DNA of 64,000 nt from OMIW01 sp044235645 (GCA_044235645.1 JBIIHQ010000001.1:310001-374000); one strand, 5' to 3'. Counted from the stretch's first letter, positions 44,784 to 53,979 are shown. The notes: generated from the letters alone by a model not told the origin. Numbers and translations: made by a program.

Positions 44784-46118
44784 TTAGTGGTCATGAGAGG
44801 CGCCTGATTTGAGAATATCCGCCTTAATGAGGAAGGAATTACCTGAAACGTATGAGCTTCCAGGTGGAAGACCTGAGAGTATCTCGACATACCCATCAGC
44901 GGTCGATCCTGTTTGAACGGGTTGAGCCTGATAGGTTTCGCCCTCATTCCGAAATACGACATCCCAATCTCTAAATCGTTGGATCGCCTCCTGTTTGACG
45001 GCCACGGGACTATGCCACTCTCTCACAGTAATTTCCCCGGTCACAAACATTCCCGGCAAAAGCGTTCCGTCTTCATTATCGACTTCAGCTCGGACAAGTT
45101 GGCTTTGCGAGCGTTCATCAGCATAAGGAGCGATATACGACAGTGCCGCGACATGCCGAGGTCTCGTGGCATCGCCCGCGACGGGAGAAATAGCGATCAA
45201 TTGCCCGGCCGAAAGTGCTTTCGAATCTTGGAGCGGAACGAAGAAATCTGCCCATACGACTGAAGTATCGGCAACGACATACACTGGCTGATTCTCGGGA
45301 ACAAACTCCCCAACGACGAGATGCCCATTGATGACCGAACCTGCGATGCTTGAGCGAAGCTCGAAAGGCTGCAAACTCTCGTTACTCTCGATGATCGCGA
45401 CGGTTTCACCAGCGGTTACTCTGTCCCCGATGTGCTTCATCCCTTTACGGACAATGCCCGAGAATCGGGGAATAAGGTGGGCGATCTTATGCTCACTGGG
45501 GAATATTTTGCCTCGCACTCGGACCGTCTGTTGAAACTGTCGGGCTCCCGCTGATTCGATCGTGATACCAGATCGAGAGGCAACCTCAGCGGGTATGATT
45601 GTCCTCCCTTCGAACGAGTCAAAGCTCCAGTGATACTGTTTATCTTGATAGGAGGCATCGATCTCGATTGAAAATGAGTGGGGCTCTTCAATGATGGTTG
45701 TGTTTGAGAGAAAATCTCCGATTGGGGAGAGGGCGAGGATCTGAGGCTTTTCCTGAAAGCGGCGGACCGTTATCGTCGCTGTTATCCCGGAAGGGGAGAG
45801 CGGTTTGCCGTTAAGAAAGGGGTAGATCCGGAATTGAGGCGGGACTCCTGCTTCGAAGATCTGAAGTTCGATAGAGAGGGAGTCTTCAGTGAGAAGTCTT
45901 CCTCCGTGCGGCCCGCGAGGATGTTCCTCTTCATGGTTACCGTTATGTTCTCCCTGATGCTCGTTTCCCCCGAGATGAGCATGTGCTTTTTGACTTTCCC
46001 CGGGGACTGATGATCGGCATGAGCTGAAGAGGCAAGCGATGAGAGGAATAGTCGCTGACAAGAGCGAAGCAAAATAACGACCTCGCTTTTTTTGATCGAT
46101 TCGTCGTGGCACGATCAT
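44784..46118 (-). CDS. czcB: CzcB-like periplasmic adaptor (membrane fusion) lipoprotein with His-rich N-terminus
   Basis: A 444-residue membrane fusion protein. A signal peptide leads to a lipobox (LIAC at residues 26-29, or LFSSC ending at C34). Then comes a His/Glu-rich metal-binding segment with about ten histidines (HLGGNEHQGEHNGNHEEEH), followed by barrel-sandwich and beta-barrel regions (GKIFPSEHKIAHLIPRFSG, VPLQDSKALSAGQL). It ends in HDH, so both termini could bind metal. It bridges CzcA and CzcC. The ATG overlaps the czcC stop (ATGA), indicating coupled translation. Confidence 0.9.
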   Translation of the reverse strand: MIVPRRIDQKKRGRYFASLLSATIPLIACLFSSCRSSVPGESQKAHAHLGGNEHQGEHNGNHEEEHPRGPHGGRLLTEDSLSIELQIFEAGVPPQFRIYPFLNGKPLSPSGITATITVRRFQEKPQILALSPIGDFLSNTTIIEEPHSFSIEIDASYQDKQYHWSFDSFEGRTIIPAEVASRSGITIESAGARQFQQTVRVRGKIFPSEHKIAHLIPRFSGIVRKGMKHIGDRVTAGETVAIIESNESLQPFELRSSIAGSVINGHLVVGEFVPENQPVYVVADTSVVWADFFVPLQDSKALSAGQLIAISPVAGDATRPRHVAALSYIAPYADERSQSQLVRAEVDNEDGTLLPGMFVTGEITVREWHSPVAVKQEAIQRFRDWDVVFRNEGETYQAQPVQTGSTADGYVEILSGLPPGSSYVSGNSFLIKADILKSGASHDH

Positions 46119-47443
46119 AACTCATCCCCGATAAGAAGAGACAAACGAGAGCGCATGCCGATAGCGCGTTGTCGTAGTGTGAGGCTGTCACGGCTTGCCT
46201 CATGGCTCGCTCGCACCGATTGCCAAAGCTGCAGGACATTTCCCTTGCCGCTCCGAAAAAGATTCTCCTGAGCAGCAAGTGCCTCTTGAAAAGTCGGCAT
46301 CACATCTCGTTCCAAAACGCGTATCTGCTCTTCGATTGCCTCTAAGGCTCGATAGAGGCCGGTGATGTGGGAGGTAAAACCTCCCTCCTTGAGGAAGGTT
46401 TTATGGCGGGCTGCCGATATCTTTTCGATCGCTCGTGATGACCGCTCTGGGTCATTTCGATGCCATACAGGGAGAGCGAATGAAAATCCAACTCCGAGAA
46501 AATCGCCTCCATCGTTGGTATGTTGGTATACCAATCGGGGCGTTATCGGAGGAAGTGCATCCTCATCAGCGCGCCTGCTCTCCTCATCAGCGAGCTCAAG
46601 AAGGAGTTCAGCGCGGTCGTACTCGGTGATACCGGAGGTGGCTGCACGGGTGAGGATATCACCGAGAGGGGGAAGGGAAGGCGGAGGGGGCGCTGAGGCA
46701 AGCTGAACGAGGCAGGATGCGCCCACAATCTGAGAGAGGGTGGATTGGGCGGTGATGCGCTGAGCTTCTGCGCCTACCCTCTCTGCCCGAAGTCGATGAT
46801 ATTCCGCTACGATCAATGCTCTATCACCTGTGGTCACCAAACCCGACGCCACACCTTGGTCGAGGATCGTTCGGTATGCGAGCGCCTGTCGCTCGGCACG
46901 GGAGATGCGATCGATGGTCGTGGTCAGGGTATCGATCGCGGCGGCGTAGCGGACTGCTCGCTGTGAAAGCGAGAGGAGCTCCCGCTTTCGCTCGCTTGAG
47001 GCGCTTTTCTTTATGAGGGACGCTACTCGGGCACGGGTACCGAAATCAGACAGGCGAAGCGGTTGCCCGAGGGATGCCGATGTTTGGGGGTCGTTCGCCC
47101 CCCCGATATTCATCCGAGTGAAGGTCTGCTCGAGCTGGAGTTCGGGATTAGCAACCAGCTCGGTAGCGCGTGCTCGAGCCATCTCTTGAGCGGTCGTCGC
47201 ATCAATCTTGGCGACCGCAGGGCTTGAGCGGATAAGCATGGCGCGGAGCTCCTCGAGCGAGAGGGGCGTGCCGCAGAGGTCCGTCGTGGATGGAATACTT
47301 GACGGACGGGCAGATGAAGAGTCCTCCGTATGGCCCGTGGATGAAGGAAAGGGTGTTAAAAAGAGGGTCGCGCAGGCAAGACACGCGAGGTGATGGGCGA
47401 GCGATGATCCTTGGGGGGCGGGTTTTCGGTTTTGAGGGCTCAT
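46115..47443 (-). CDS. czcC: CzcC-like outer-membrane efflux channel
   Basis: A TolC-family outer membrane factor of 442 residues. It has a signal peptide (LACLACATLFLTPFPSS), then two long helical repeats of the OEP family (RSSPAVAKIDATTAQEMARARATEL near the N-terminus and QAALAAQENLFRSGKGNVLQ-like segments near the end). It is the first gene of the czcCBA operon and shares its stop codon with the czcB start. No strong Shine-Dalgarno sequence is visible before ATG 47443. Confidence 0.88.
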   Translation of the reverse strand: MSPQNRKPAPQGSSLAHHLACLACATLFLTPFPSSTGHTEDSSSARPSSIPSTTDLCGTPLSLEELRAMLIRSSPAVAKIDATTAQEMARARATELVANPELQLEQTFTRMNIGGANDPQTSASLGQPLRLSDFGTRARVASLIKKSASSERKRELLSLSQRAVRYAAAIDTLTTTIDRISRAERQALAYRTILDQGVASGLVTTGDRALIVAEYHRLRAERVGAEAQRITAQSTLSQIVGASCLVQLASAPPPPSLPPLGDILTRAATSGITEYDRAELLLELADEESRRADEDALPPITPRLVYQHTNDGGDFLGVGFSFALPVWHRNDPERSSRAIEKISAARHKTFLKEGGFTSHITGLYRALEAIEEQIRVLERDVMPTFQEALAAQENLFRSGKGNVLQLWQSVRASHEASRDSLTLRQRAIGMRSRLSLLIGDEL

Positions 47444-47497
47444 ATCAAGGGAGAGGGTACCACCCCGGCGGAGGGAGCATCAAGGGAGCGAATCTTC

Positions 47498-48076
47498 TCA
47501 ATCACCTTGTTGTGCCTCCGCGATTTTCTCTCGCCAGGACCTCCAATCGTCTTTGGTCAGTTCCCAAACCTCTTGCTCAGTTAATTCGGGATCGACGTAA
47601 CGGCCCGTGCGGACTTCCCGAAGGTGGGCCCCCGTCTTTTCCTTGATACGGTGGGAGCGGGTGTTGCCCCGAGCGTTTTCAAAAACAAGTAGCTCAAAAC
47701 CGAGCGAGGAAAACGCACAGTCGTTCACTGCCGCAGCGGCTTCGGTCATGTACCCGCGACCCCAAAAAGGGTGACCGAGCCAAAAGCCCCGATGTTCGGG
47801 GCGACCCTCACGCCAGAGCTCTATCGCGCCGATCAGCTCTTCCGGTGTTTCGCGCTTACAAATGCCCCAGAGCCACCGATCGATTCCCTGATTGGGGAAT
47901 ATAGTAGCGTTGAGCCAATCAGCGACGCCGTTCGTGGGATAGGGCCAGGGAACGGCCGCGGAGAGGTGCCGGATGACCTGATAATCAATGAAGTATCGCT
48001 CGTACGCAGGGATGTCGGATGGAATAACTCCGCGGAGGATGAGACGGGGAGTGGTGAGGGTTGGGATGAGGCTCAT
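47498..48076 (-). CDS. RimJ/RimL-type GNAT acetyltransferase
   Basis: A 192-residue GNAT protein. It opens TPRLILRGVIPSDIPAYERYF, the usual start of the acetyltransferase_3 family, and carries the acetyl-CoA motif WLGHPFWGRGYMTEAAAAV. FENARGNTRSHRIKEKTGA is the conserved last helix region. Likely targets are protein N-termini or small amines, which cannot be specified. It begins 9 bases after the stop of the upstream hypothetical gene, so they are probably co-transcribed. Confidence 0.87.
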   Translation of the reverse strand: MSLIPTLTTPRLILRGVIPSDIPAYERYFIDYQVIRHLSAAVPWPYPTNGVADWLNATIFPNQGIDRWLWGICKRETPEELIGAIELWREGRPEHRGFWLGHPFWGRGYMTEAAAAVNDCAFSSLGFELLVFENARGNTRSHRIKEKTGAHLREVRTGRYVDPELTEQEVWELTKDDWRSWREKIAEAQQGD

Positions 48077-48085
48077 GAGAGAGGA

Positions 48086-49291
48086 TTAGGTGAGTACTTT
48101 TCGAACTGCTTGCGCAAGAGAAATAATCGTGTGCCCCCGCGGATTGGACGCTCGTGAAAAATCGTCTGCTGGATGCAAGTCATTGAAACCATCCCGCGGC
48201 CGGGCTGTGGAGGGAGTCGTCACGAGAGCGTTGGCGAGTGCGAGCGTCGGCGAAACCGAACCTGGTTCAAGACTCTCAATGAAGGATAGAAAACCATCTC
48301 CTAACTGATCGAGTTTTTTGAGAGAAATGGCCGCTACGGCTCGGCTACGGGGTGAATCAATCCAAGCGAGAACTTGCAGTTTTTGAGCAATTGTTTCGGC
48401 TGCACCGAGGCGATCTGAGTCGTTTTCTCGAGAGCTCTGAAAAACCGCGCACGCAGCCACTAATTGCCGGTGAGCTCCGCTGATTGCGCTCGCTATCATG
48501 AGGTGCTGAGGCGAACTCTCGCCCACTTTTATGAGGGGAGCGATGGGCGAAATATCCCCACTCGCTCGCTCGACCTCGAAAAAAGATACTATCGTGTCCC
48601 CCGGTCGAATGGAGGTCCCTTTGACGCGATCCGCGGGAGTGGCGAAGCAAAAAAAGTCTAGTAAATTGACGGAACTCGAGTACGGCCGAGAGTACCCTGT
48701 TCGGGTAAAGGTCGCTTCGCCATCCCCAGAAATGCCCACCGAACCGTGCATGAGAGTAATTTTGCCGTTTTCAGATGCTGTCCAGTTCTTCCCCGCGCTT
48801 GCCGGAAGGACGTGCAATAGAGTTAAGGATAAGCATGGCGTGGTTTGCTCTGTCGTGCTGCTGCTTCCACGGCCTCTTCTTCTCTTCGGAGAGACATTCT
48901 TTTGGTTTGACACAACTCTTTCGCTTCGCTCTGGGTCCCTATCTGCGGTCGTTAACGTGACTTTCGCCGTCACCTCAACTTTTCCCAGAACATCGCAGAG
49001 TTTGAGCAGGGATTCCTGATCAAGGGGAAGACCTTCGCTGAATTTTATCACATCTGTGAAGAATATTTCTCTCACGCCTGCAAACTCTTCGGTGGTGAGT
49101 TTAAAACGGCCATGAGCACCACGGGTTAGACACCCGACGACTTTTTCTTCTCGGGGAAGGAACGGGCTAATGGTGGCACGTTCGTCAAATATGGGGACTG
49201 ATTTATCTTTGGAGAGGTCTGGGACCAAGGCACTACCTCCGAGTAGGAGTCCATGAAAGGGGATTGGGGGAAGATGGCCAAACGGCCACAT
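48086..49291 (-). CDS. hypothetical protein, 401 residues
   Basis: I recognise no family. The N-terminus is mildly hydrophobic (PIPFHGLLLGGSALVPD) without a clear signal peptide. The middle has a basic Arg/Lys/Ser stretch (SPKRRRGRGSSST), then mixed beta-like segments (RPGDTIVSFFEVERASGDI). The C-terminal third is Ala- and Ser-rich and helical (GAHRQLVAACAVFQSSREN, SRAVAAISLKKLDQLGDGF). Length and codon pattern look like a real gene. AAGGGG lies about ten bases before ATG 49291. It lies 9 bases before the GNAT gene. Confidence 0.7.
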   Translation of the reverse strand: MWPFGHLPPIPFHGLLLGGSALVPDLSKDKSVPIFDERATISPFLPREEKVVGCLTRGAHGRFKLTTEEFAGVREIFFTDVIKFSEGLPLDQESLLKLCDVLGKVEVTAKVTLTTADRDPERSERVVSNQKNVSPKRRRGRGSSSTTEQTTPCLSLTLLHVLPASAGKNWTASENGKITLMHGSVGISGDGEATFTRTGYSRPYSSSVNLLDFFCFATPADRVKGTSIRPGDTIVSFFEVERASGDISPIAPLIKVGESSPQHLMIASAISGAHRQLVAACAVFQSSRENDSDRLGAAETIAQKLQVLAWIDSPRSRAVAAISLKKLDQLGDGFLSFIESLEPGSVSPTLALANALVTTPSTARPRDGFNDLHPADDFSRASNPRGHTIISLAQAVRKVLT

Positions 49292-49368
49292 TCTCGGTTG
49301 TCCCCTTCAACTCTATCCCACCTTCCCGTATAAGCAATATAACGCAAGAAATAAATCTAAAACTCCCT

Positions 49369-50634
49369 TCAGTGGATCAACTCTCCCGCTTCATCACCCT
49401 CAGCACCAGCCTCGCCGACCTCCCCAGCATACTCAAGTAGCTCATCAATCAGCTCATCTTGTAAGACATTGAGTGCTCGTACCGACGATGGGAGCACCAG
49501 ACTGAGGAGAAATACGCGCCATAACGGTAGTGCTCGGCCTGCAAATACTCCGAGTGCCCCTGTGCCCGCCAACAAAAAGGGGGTCCAAAATCCTGCACCG
49601 AAGATGACAAGGACTACCATCAGAAGGCCGTACCAGGCGAAAAATACCCCCGTTCCGAGAAAAAAGGTGTACATCCCTCGCTGGTGCTCGTCGGGGCTTA
49701 TCGACTCGGCAAGATGAGCAGTCACTTGGTACGGAATCACATGGATCAGATTCCCGATTGCAATGGTAGGGAGGGCAAGTAAGAACCAGCGGGGAAGCTC
49801 TCCACTAATCGGCAATGAAAGGAGCGTCCGTGCTCGGGATAGGAACTCAGCCGCCTTTTCAGGATACATCGGGGCGAGGATGGCCACTGCATGGGCGATA
49901 CGGGAGAGCGATGCCGTATCGACCTCGCTTATCCTTCCGCTTCGAGTAAAGATCTGGTGAATCGCATTGATCAGGGGGGCGAGGTGTGACTGATCGACAT
50001 GAACTGAGAGGTGCTTGAGCGCGAGCTCCAAAGATTCAGTGAGTCGATGAACCGCCTTGATGGGATCCCGTTCATAGAGCTCGCGGAATGAATCGACCAC
50101 GATCGGCTCCCCCACCGCAATCGCGACGCCACTGTTCCATCCGAGAAAATGGGCATAGGTAATACCGACCGGTTGAATTTTGACCCCGAGTGACCAGTTG
50201 TTCCGCTCCTCAGAAAGAAAGGCCATCCGAGCAGCCCCCGTCTTCAGTCGAAGAACCGTTCTTCCCTCAACGCTCGTGCCCTCCGGAAATATGGTAACAG
50301 CCTGTCGATTAGACAGCAGCCGTTGGACTTCGTCGAAGGTTTTATCGTTTGTCTGGTCGGGAGAGCGATCGGTTCGGCGATACACGGGGATAAGGTGACA
50401 TGATCTCAGAAACCAATTGGCGAGAGGATTGCTGAAAAGTGTCGATTTTGCCAAGAAATGGAGCGAACGGTGATAGCTGGCAAGAATAAGGAGTGGGTCG
50501 AGTGCCATATTGGGATGATTCCCCGCAATGATAAGAGGACCCTCTTCGACGGGTTTTACACCCTGTATCTCAATCTTCTTGAAGTAAATCGAGAGAAGGA
50601 GGGCGATACTGCGTTGTCCGAGGGCAAAAAGCAT
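49369..50634 (-). CDS. PlsC-like glycerolipid acyltransferase with C-terminal membrane domain
   Basis: A 421-residue protein with an N-terminal PlsC acyltransferase domain. The catalytic HxxxxD is in NHPNMALD (H40, D46), and FPEGTSVEG (117-125) is the phosphate-binding block. The C-terminal half has several membrane segments (LPTIAIGNLIHVIPY, YTFFLGTGVFFAWYGLLMVV, GAGFWTPFLLAGTGALG). It is likely to acylate glycerol-3-phosphate or lysophosphatidate, or another glycerolipid. E. coli PlsC is shorter and lacks this tail. The tail ends in an acidic sequence (EYAGEVGEAGAEGDEAGEL). GGAGA precedes the start. Confidence 0.87.
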   Translation of the reverse strand: MLFALGQRSIALLLSIYFKKIEIQGVKPVEEGPLIIAGNHPNMALDPLLILASYHRSLHFLAKSTLFSNPLANWFLRSCHLIPVYRRTDRSPDQTNDKTFDEVQRLLSNRQAVTIFPEGTSVEGRTVLRLKTGAARMAFLSEERNNWSLGVKIQPVGITYAHFLGWNSGVAIAVGEPIVVDSFRELYERDPIKAVHRLTESLELALKHLSVHVDQSHLAPLINAIHQIFTRSGRISEVDTASLSRIAHAVAILAPMYPEKAAEFLSRARTLLSLPISGELPRWFLLALPTIAIGNLIHVIPYQVTAHLAESISPDEHQRGMYTFFLGTGVFFAWYGLLMVVLVIFGAGFWTPFLLAGTGALGVFAGRALPLWRVFLLSLVLPSSVRALNVLQDELIDELLEYAGEVGEAGAEGDEAGELIH

Positions 50635-50711
50635 GTCTCTTCTCCGAAATTGATGACAGTGAAAAACCGGCGAAGGAATGTTATTTCAATTTCTTGTTCC
50701 CCGCCTTCAGT

Positions 50712-51566
50712 TTAGTAGCGATAGAATCCTCGACCTGATTTCTTGCCCAGAAATCCCGCTTCGACGTATCGCACGAGAAGGGGGCAAGGGCGATACTTAT
50801 CCTCTCCGAGATCCCGTTGAAGCACCTGAAGAATAAAAAGGACGGTATCGAGTCCGATGAAGTCAGCGAGTGTCAGGGGTCCCATCGGCTGATTTGTCCC
50901 AAGTTTCATCGCAGTATCGATATCAGCTGGTTCTACCCCCTCTTGAAGAAGGAAAATAGCCTCATTGATCATCGGCATCAGAACTCTATTGACGATGAAG
51001 CCTGCAGAATCGATGCCGAGAACGGTTGTTTTACCGAGTATTTTTGCGAGATGAAGGGTGGTTTGATACGTTTCTTCGCTGGTCTGGAGTCCTCGTATTA
51101 CCTCAACAAGCGCCATGATTGGGACGGGATTCATGAAGTGCATCCCGATACACCGATCGGGGCGCGAAGTCGACGCCGCGAGTCGAGTGATTGAAATTGA
51201 TGAGGTGTTGCTCGCGAGGATGGCGTGAGGGGGGAGGATTTGATCGAGTTGTTGAAAAAGTTCTATCTTCGCCTCAACACGCTCGATAATTGCCTCAACG
51301 ACGAAGGAGCAGTCCCGAAGTTGGGAAAGACTCTCGTTGATCTTAATTCGCGACAGGACCAAATCTGCCTCTGAGGAGGTTATTTTCCCCTTTCCGACCG
51401 ATCGGGCCAGTGATTCAGCGATCTTCTTTTTGCCGTTTTCGGCAGCATCGCGGTGATAGTCAGCAAGAAGAATGTTGAGACCCGAACTCGCAGCGGTCTG
51501 AGTGATGCCAGCACCCATCTGACCAGCACCGATAACGGCGATCTGTGTGATAGTTGTATCGCTCAT
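50712..51566 (-). CDS. 3-hydroxybutyryl-CoA / 3-hydroxyacyl-CoA dehydrogenase
   Basis: A 284-residue single-domain enzyme that interconverts acetoacetyl-CoA and 3-hydroxybutyryl-CoA with NAD(P)H. It shows the Rossmann motif GAGQMGAGITQTAASSG (13-29), the catalytic block ASNTSSISITRLA followed by the histidine in GMHFMNPVPIMALVEVIRG, and the C-terminal helical domain with GFIVNRVLMPMINEAI. The length matches Hbd/PaaH-type stand-alone enzymes. CGGAG lies six bases before the ATG. No other fatty-acid genes are beside it apart from the acyltransferase 77 bases downstream on the same strand. Confidence 0.93.
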   Translation of the reverse strand: MSDTTITQIAVIGAGQMGAGITQTAASSGLNILLADYHRDAAENGKKKIAESLARSVGKGKITSSEADLVLSRIKINESLSQLRDCSFVVEAIIERVEAKIELFQQLDQILPPHAILASNTSSISITRLAASTSRPDRCIGMHFMNPVPIMALVEVIRGLQTSEETYQTTLHLAKILGKTTVLGIDSAGFIVNRVLMPMINEAIFLLQEGVEPADIDTAMKLGTNQPMGPLTLADFIGLDTVLFILQVLQRDLGEDKYRPCPLLVRYVEAGFLGKKSGRGFYRY

Positions 51567-51648
51567 AACTACTCCGAGTTTGAATGAGATAGTTCGGGTA
51601 TTTTAAATCAATCCGAACTTTGAACATGAAGCTCAAGTGTAAGCAGTC

Positions 51649-51699
51649 GGGGGTAATTGCACCTCTCGGTGCTTCAAGCTCCGAAGCTGTCGAGCCCCC
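51649..51699 (-). ncRNA. compact three-helix RNA-like element upstream of the hydroxyacyl-CoA dehydrogenase gene
   Basis: On the minus strand these 51 bases can fold into a closing 5-bp helix (GGGGG/CCCCC) that encloses a 4-bp hairpin AGCT-TCGG-AGCT and a 5-bp hairpin GCACC-GAGA-GGTGC with a GNRA-type loop. That is a three-way junction with two stable tetraloop caps. It lies about 80 bases upstream of the minus-strand start at 51566, a usual place for a leader RNA, and does not match any riboswitch I know. It has no T-tract, so it is not a simple terminator. Confidence 0.4.
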
Positions 51700-51718
51700 T
51701 TTGAGGATAGGCATCACT

Positions 51719-51743
51719 AGGGTATGCTACCCTGTAAAATAAT
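51719..51743 (+). promoter_or_regulatory. mreB promoter region: palindrome next to a -10-like TAAAAT
   Basis: AGGGTA-TGC-TACCCT (51719-51733) is a perfect palindrome directly before TAAAAT (51735-51740). The 10-mer GTAAAATAAT here (51734-51743) recurs upstream of ftsA at 61579-61588. A repressor or activator could bind the palindrome. A -35 is not clear. Confidence 0.4.
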
Positions 51744-51783
51744 CGCAACCACCGTCTGCGGTTTAGCTGTCTGAGGGGACGAT

Positions 51784-52986
51784 ATGAGCCAGTTGGCAAA
51801 AAAGGATGAGTTCCTAAAACTCGCGACTAATGACTTCCGGGAGGCTGTCCCCTCGTCGCTTGATGAAGCTCTCCCCGAATCTCGAGATCAATCGGCGGGG
51901 CGCCGAGTTGGGCCGATGTCGGGGGATACGATCCATCGCTCGTACCTCCAGCGGGTGGTTGGTAGGGTCGTTTCGCGTGAATTCGCGGTTGATCTCGGCA
52001 CTGCCAATACTCTCATTTATGAACGGGGCCGTGGAATTATCTTGAATGAGCCATCCGTGGTGGCCATTCGGTATGAGGATGGCAGGAAGAAGGTAGTTGC
52101 TTTTGGATCGGAAGCGAAACGGATGTTGGGACGGACCCCGGAAGGGGTGAAGGTAATTCGTCCGATCAGGACAGGAGTAATAGCCGATTTTGATGCGGCA
52201 GCTATGATGCTCTCTCATTTTCTTTCTCAGGTCCGTCGGCGAAGTCGATCGCTACTCAAACCGAGGGTGATGGTCGGAGTGCCGTCGGGAATAACTGAGG
52301 TTGAAAAACGGGCGATCAGGGAGGCGGTTGAGCCACAATCTCGGGGATCGGTTCGGCTTATTGATGAGGCGATGGCGGCGGCCATTGGGTGTCGCTTGCC
52401 GATTACCGAGGCAGCCGCGAGCATGATAGTCGATGTCGGCGGTGGAACGACTGATATCGCGGTCGTGAGTCTCAAAGATATCGTATACGCGGTCTCAGTC
52501 CGAGAGGGGGGAGATGCGATGGACGAATCAATTATACAGTATGTGCGTCGAGCGCACCATCTGCTGATCGGCGAGTCCACAGCGGAGCTCGTAAAACAGA
52601 CGATAGGAAGTGCTCATCCGGCATTTGATGCTCAGGAGATGGAGATCCGGGGGAGGAGTTTGTTGAGTGGAGCACCGACAGCACTTATTGTCTCAGGAAA
52701 GGAAATAAGGGAGGCATTGAGTGAGGTTGTCAGCTCGATTACATCGGCGGTCCGTCAGGCTCTTGAAAATACACCCCCTGAGCTCTCGGGTGATATCCTC
52801 TCTCGTGGTCTTGCGTTGGCAGGGGGAGGTGCCCTCCTGCACGGTCTCGCGGCTCATCTTCAGGAGCGACTCGGGGTTCGGGTAGCTATCGCAGCCGACC
52901 CCCTTTCGGCGGTGGTCGAGGGGGCAGGAAGATGTCTAGATGAGGCAGAACGGTTAAAGAGCTGTTGGTATGAAGCGGGGAGGTAG
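51784..52986 (+). CDS. mreB: rod-shape determining protein MreB with N-terminal extension
   Basis: A bacterial actin of 400 residues that organises lateral cell-wall synthesis. Phosphate-1 motif is FAVDLGTANTLIYE (67-80), phosphate-2 is DVGGGTTDIAVV, and the adenosine motif is LAGGGALLHGL. Usual MreB is about 340-350 residues and the DLGTANT motif falls near residue 10; here it starts at 70, so about 60 residues are added. The extension is hydrophilic, with one possible amphipathic segment just before the core (HRSYLQRVVGRVVSREF). The start ATG 51784 has GAGGGG well placed, so the extension is likely translated. mreC, mreD, mrdA and rodA are not adjacent. Confidence 0.92.
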   Translation: MSQLAKKDEFLKLATNDFREAVPSSLDEALPESRDQSAGRRVGPMSGDTIHRSYLQRVVGRVVSREFAVDLGTANTLIYERGRGIILNEPSVVAIRYEDGRKKVVAFGSEAKRMLGRTPEGVKVIRPIRTGVIADFDAAAMMLSHFLSQVRRRSRSLLKPRVMVGVPSGITEVEKRAIREAVEPQSRGSVRLIDEAMAAAIGCRLPITEAAASMIVDVGGGTTDIAVVSLKDIVYAVSVREGGDAMDESIIQYVRRAHHLLIGESTAELVKQTIGSAHPAFDAQEMEIRGRSLLSGAPTALIVSGKEIREALSEVVSSITSAVRQALENTPPELSGDILSRGLALAGGGALLHGLAAHLQERLGVRVAIAADPLSAVVEGAGRCLDEAERLKSCWYEAGR

Positions 52987-53261
52987 TGGATTGATGGTGG
53001 CTTCGGTCACCATTACCAATCTTCCTAGGTCTGTCGGCGCAGTTTCTTCCCGAAAGCGGTCTGCCGAGGAAATAAAATGGATTGGTCACTAATCGGCGTG
53101 GTACATCTTTGACGGCAAAGCATCTGAATATCCGCGGATGGCCTCGGACCGTCATTATTTTCCAAGCCGTCCGCGCCGACGAATGTTAGTTTTTCGTAAG
53201 AGAAGCTGACGAACGCCTACTGGTGTATTAGCATCCTCCTATCGATTGAAGGGGAGGAATC

Positions 53262-53972
53262 ATGCAGCGGACGATTCTGGTTGTTGATGATGAAGTCGAT
53301 ATCCTTAATATCGTAGCGTTCTGCCTCACGAAAGCCGGCTACAGAGTAATGACGGCCGAGTCGGCAGAGCTTGCTCTCAAAATAATAGCTGAATCCCGGC
53401 CGGATCTCGTTATACTCGATGTCATGCTCCCCGGTATAGACGGACATCGGCTATGCTCTATTCTCAAAAATCCAGAGAACAAGGTCGAAATCCCGATCCT
53501 CATCATCTCCGCGAGGGGGGACGAGGCAGATGTTATCGAAGGTTTTAACAGAGGGGGGGATGATTACGTACAAAAGCCTTTTAGCCCGAGAGTATTAGAA
53601 GCGCGGGTAAGAAGCCTCCTGAGACGATTTTACCTGGAGCCACACGATGACCTTCGTGTGTTGCAGAGTGGCCCGTTTTACATCGATCCAAGAAGATTTG
53701 ACTGCAGCGTGGACCAGGTGCCTGTCAGTCTAACATCAACGGAGTTTCGGATCCTATACCTTTTGCTCGCAAGGCAGGGTCAGGTTATTGGCCGAAACGC
53801 GATTGTCAGTCAAGTGCATGGCTCTGATTACCCAGTTACAGAGCGCTCGATTGATGTTCAGATTGTTGGATTGAGGAAAAAACTGGGGCATTCAGCCAGT
53901 TGGATTGAGACCGTGCGAGGCGTCGGGTACCGATTAAGACCTCTCGACGAAGGATCTTCTGTGAAGCGGTAA
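53262..53972 (+). CDS. OmpR/PhoB-family response regulator
   Basis: A 236-residue regulator with an N-terminal receiver domain (acidic pair D9/D10, phosphoacceptor D53 in ILDVMLPGIDG, K105 in QKPFSP) and a C-terminal winged helix (LTSTEFRILYLLLARQG, VETVRGVGYRL-like end). It closely resembles PhoB. GGGGAGGAATC precedes the ATG. The cognate kinase follows seven bases later. Phosphate control is suggested by PhoB/PhoR likeness only. No pst or phoU genes are here. Confidence 0.92.
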   Translation: MQRTILVVDDEVDILNIVAFCLTKAGYRVMTAESAELALKIIAESRPDLVILDVMLPGIDGHRLCSILKNPENKVEIPILIISARGDEADVIEGFNRGGDDYVQKPFSPRVLEARVRSLLRRFYLEPHDDLRVLQSGPFYIDPRRFDCSVDQVPVSLTSTEFRILYLLLARQGQVIGRNAIVSQVHGSDYPVTERSIDVQIVGLRKKLGHSASWIETVRGVGYRLRPLDEGSSVKR

Positions 53973-53979
53973 AGGACCG

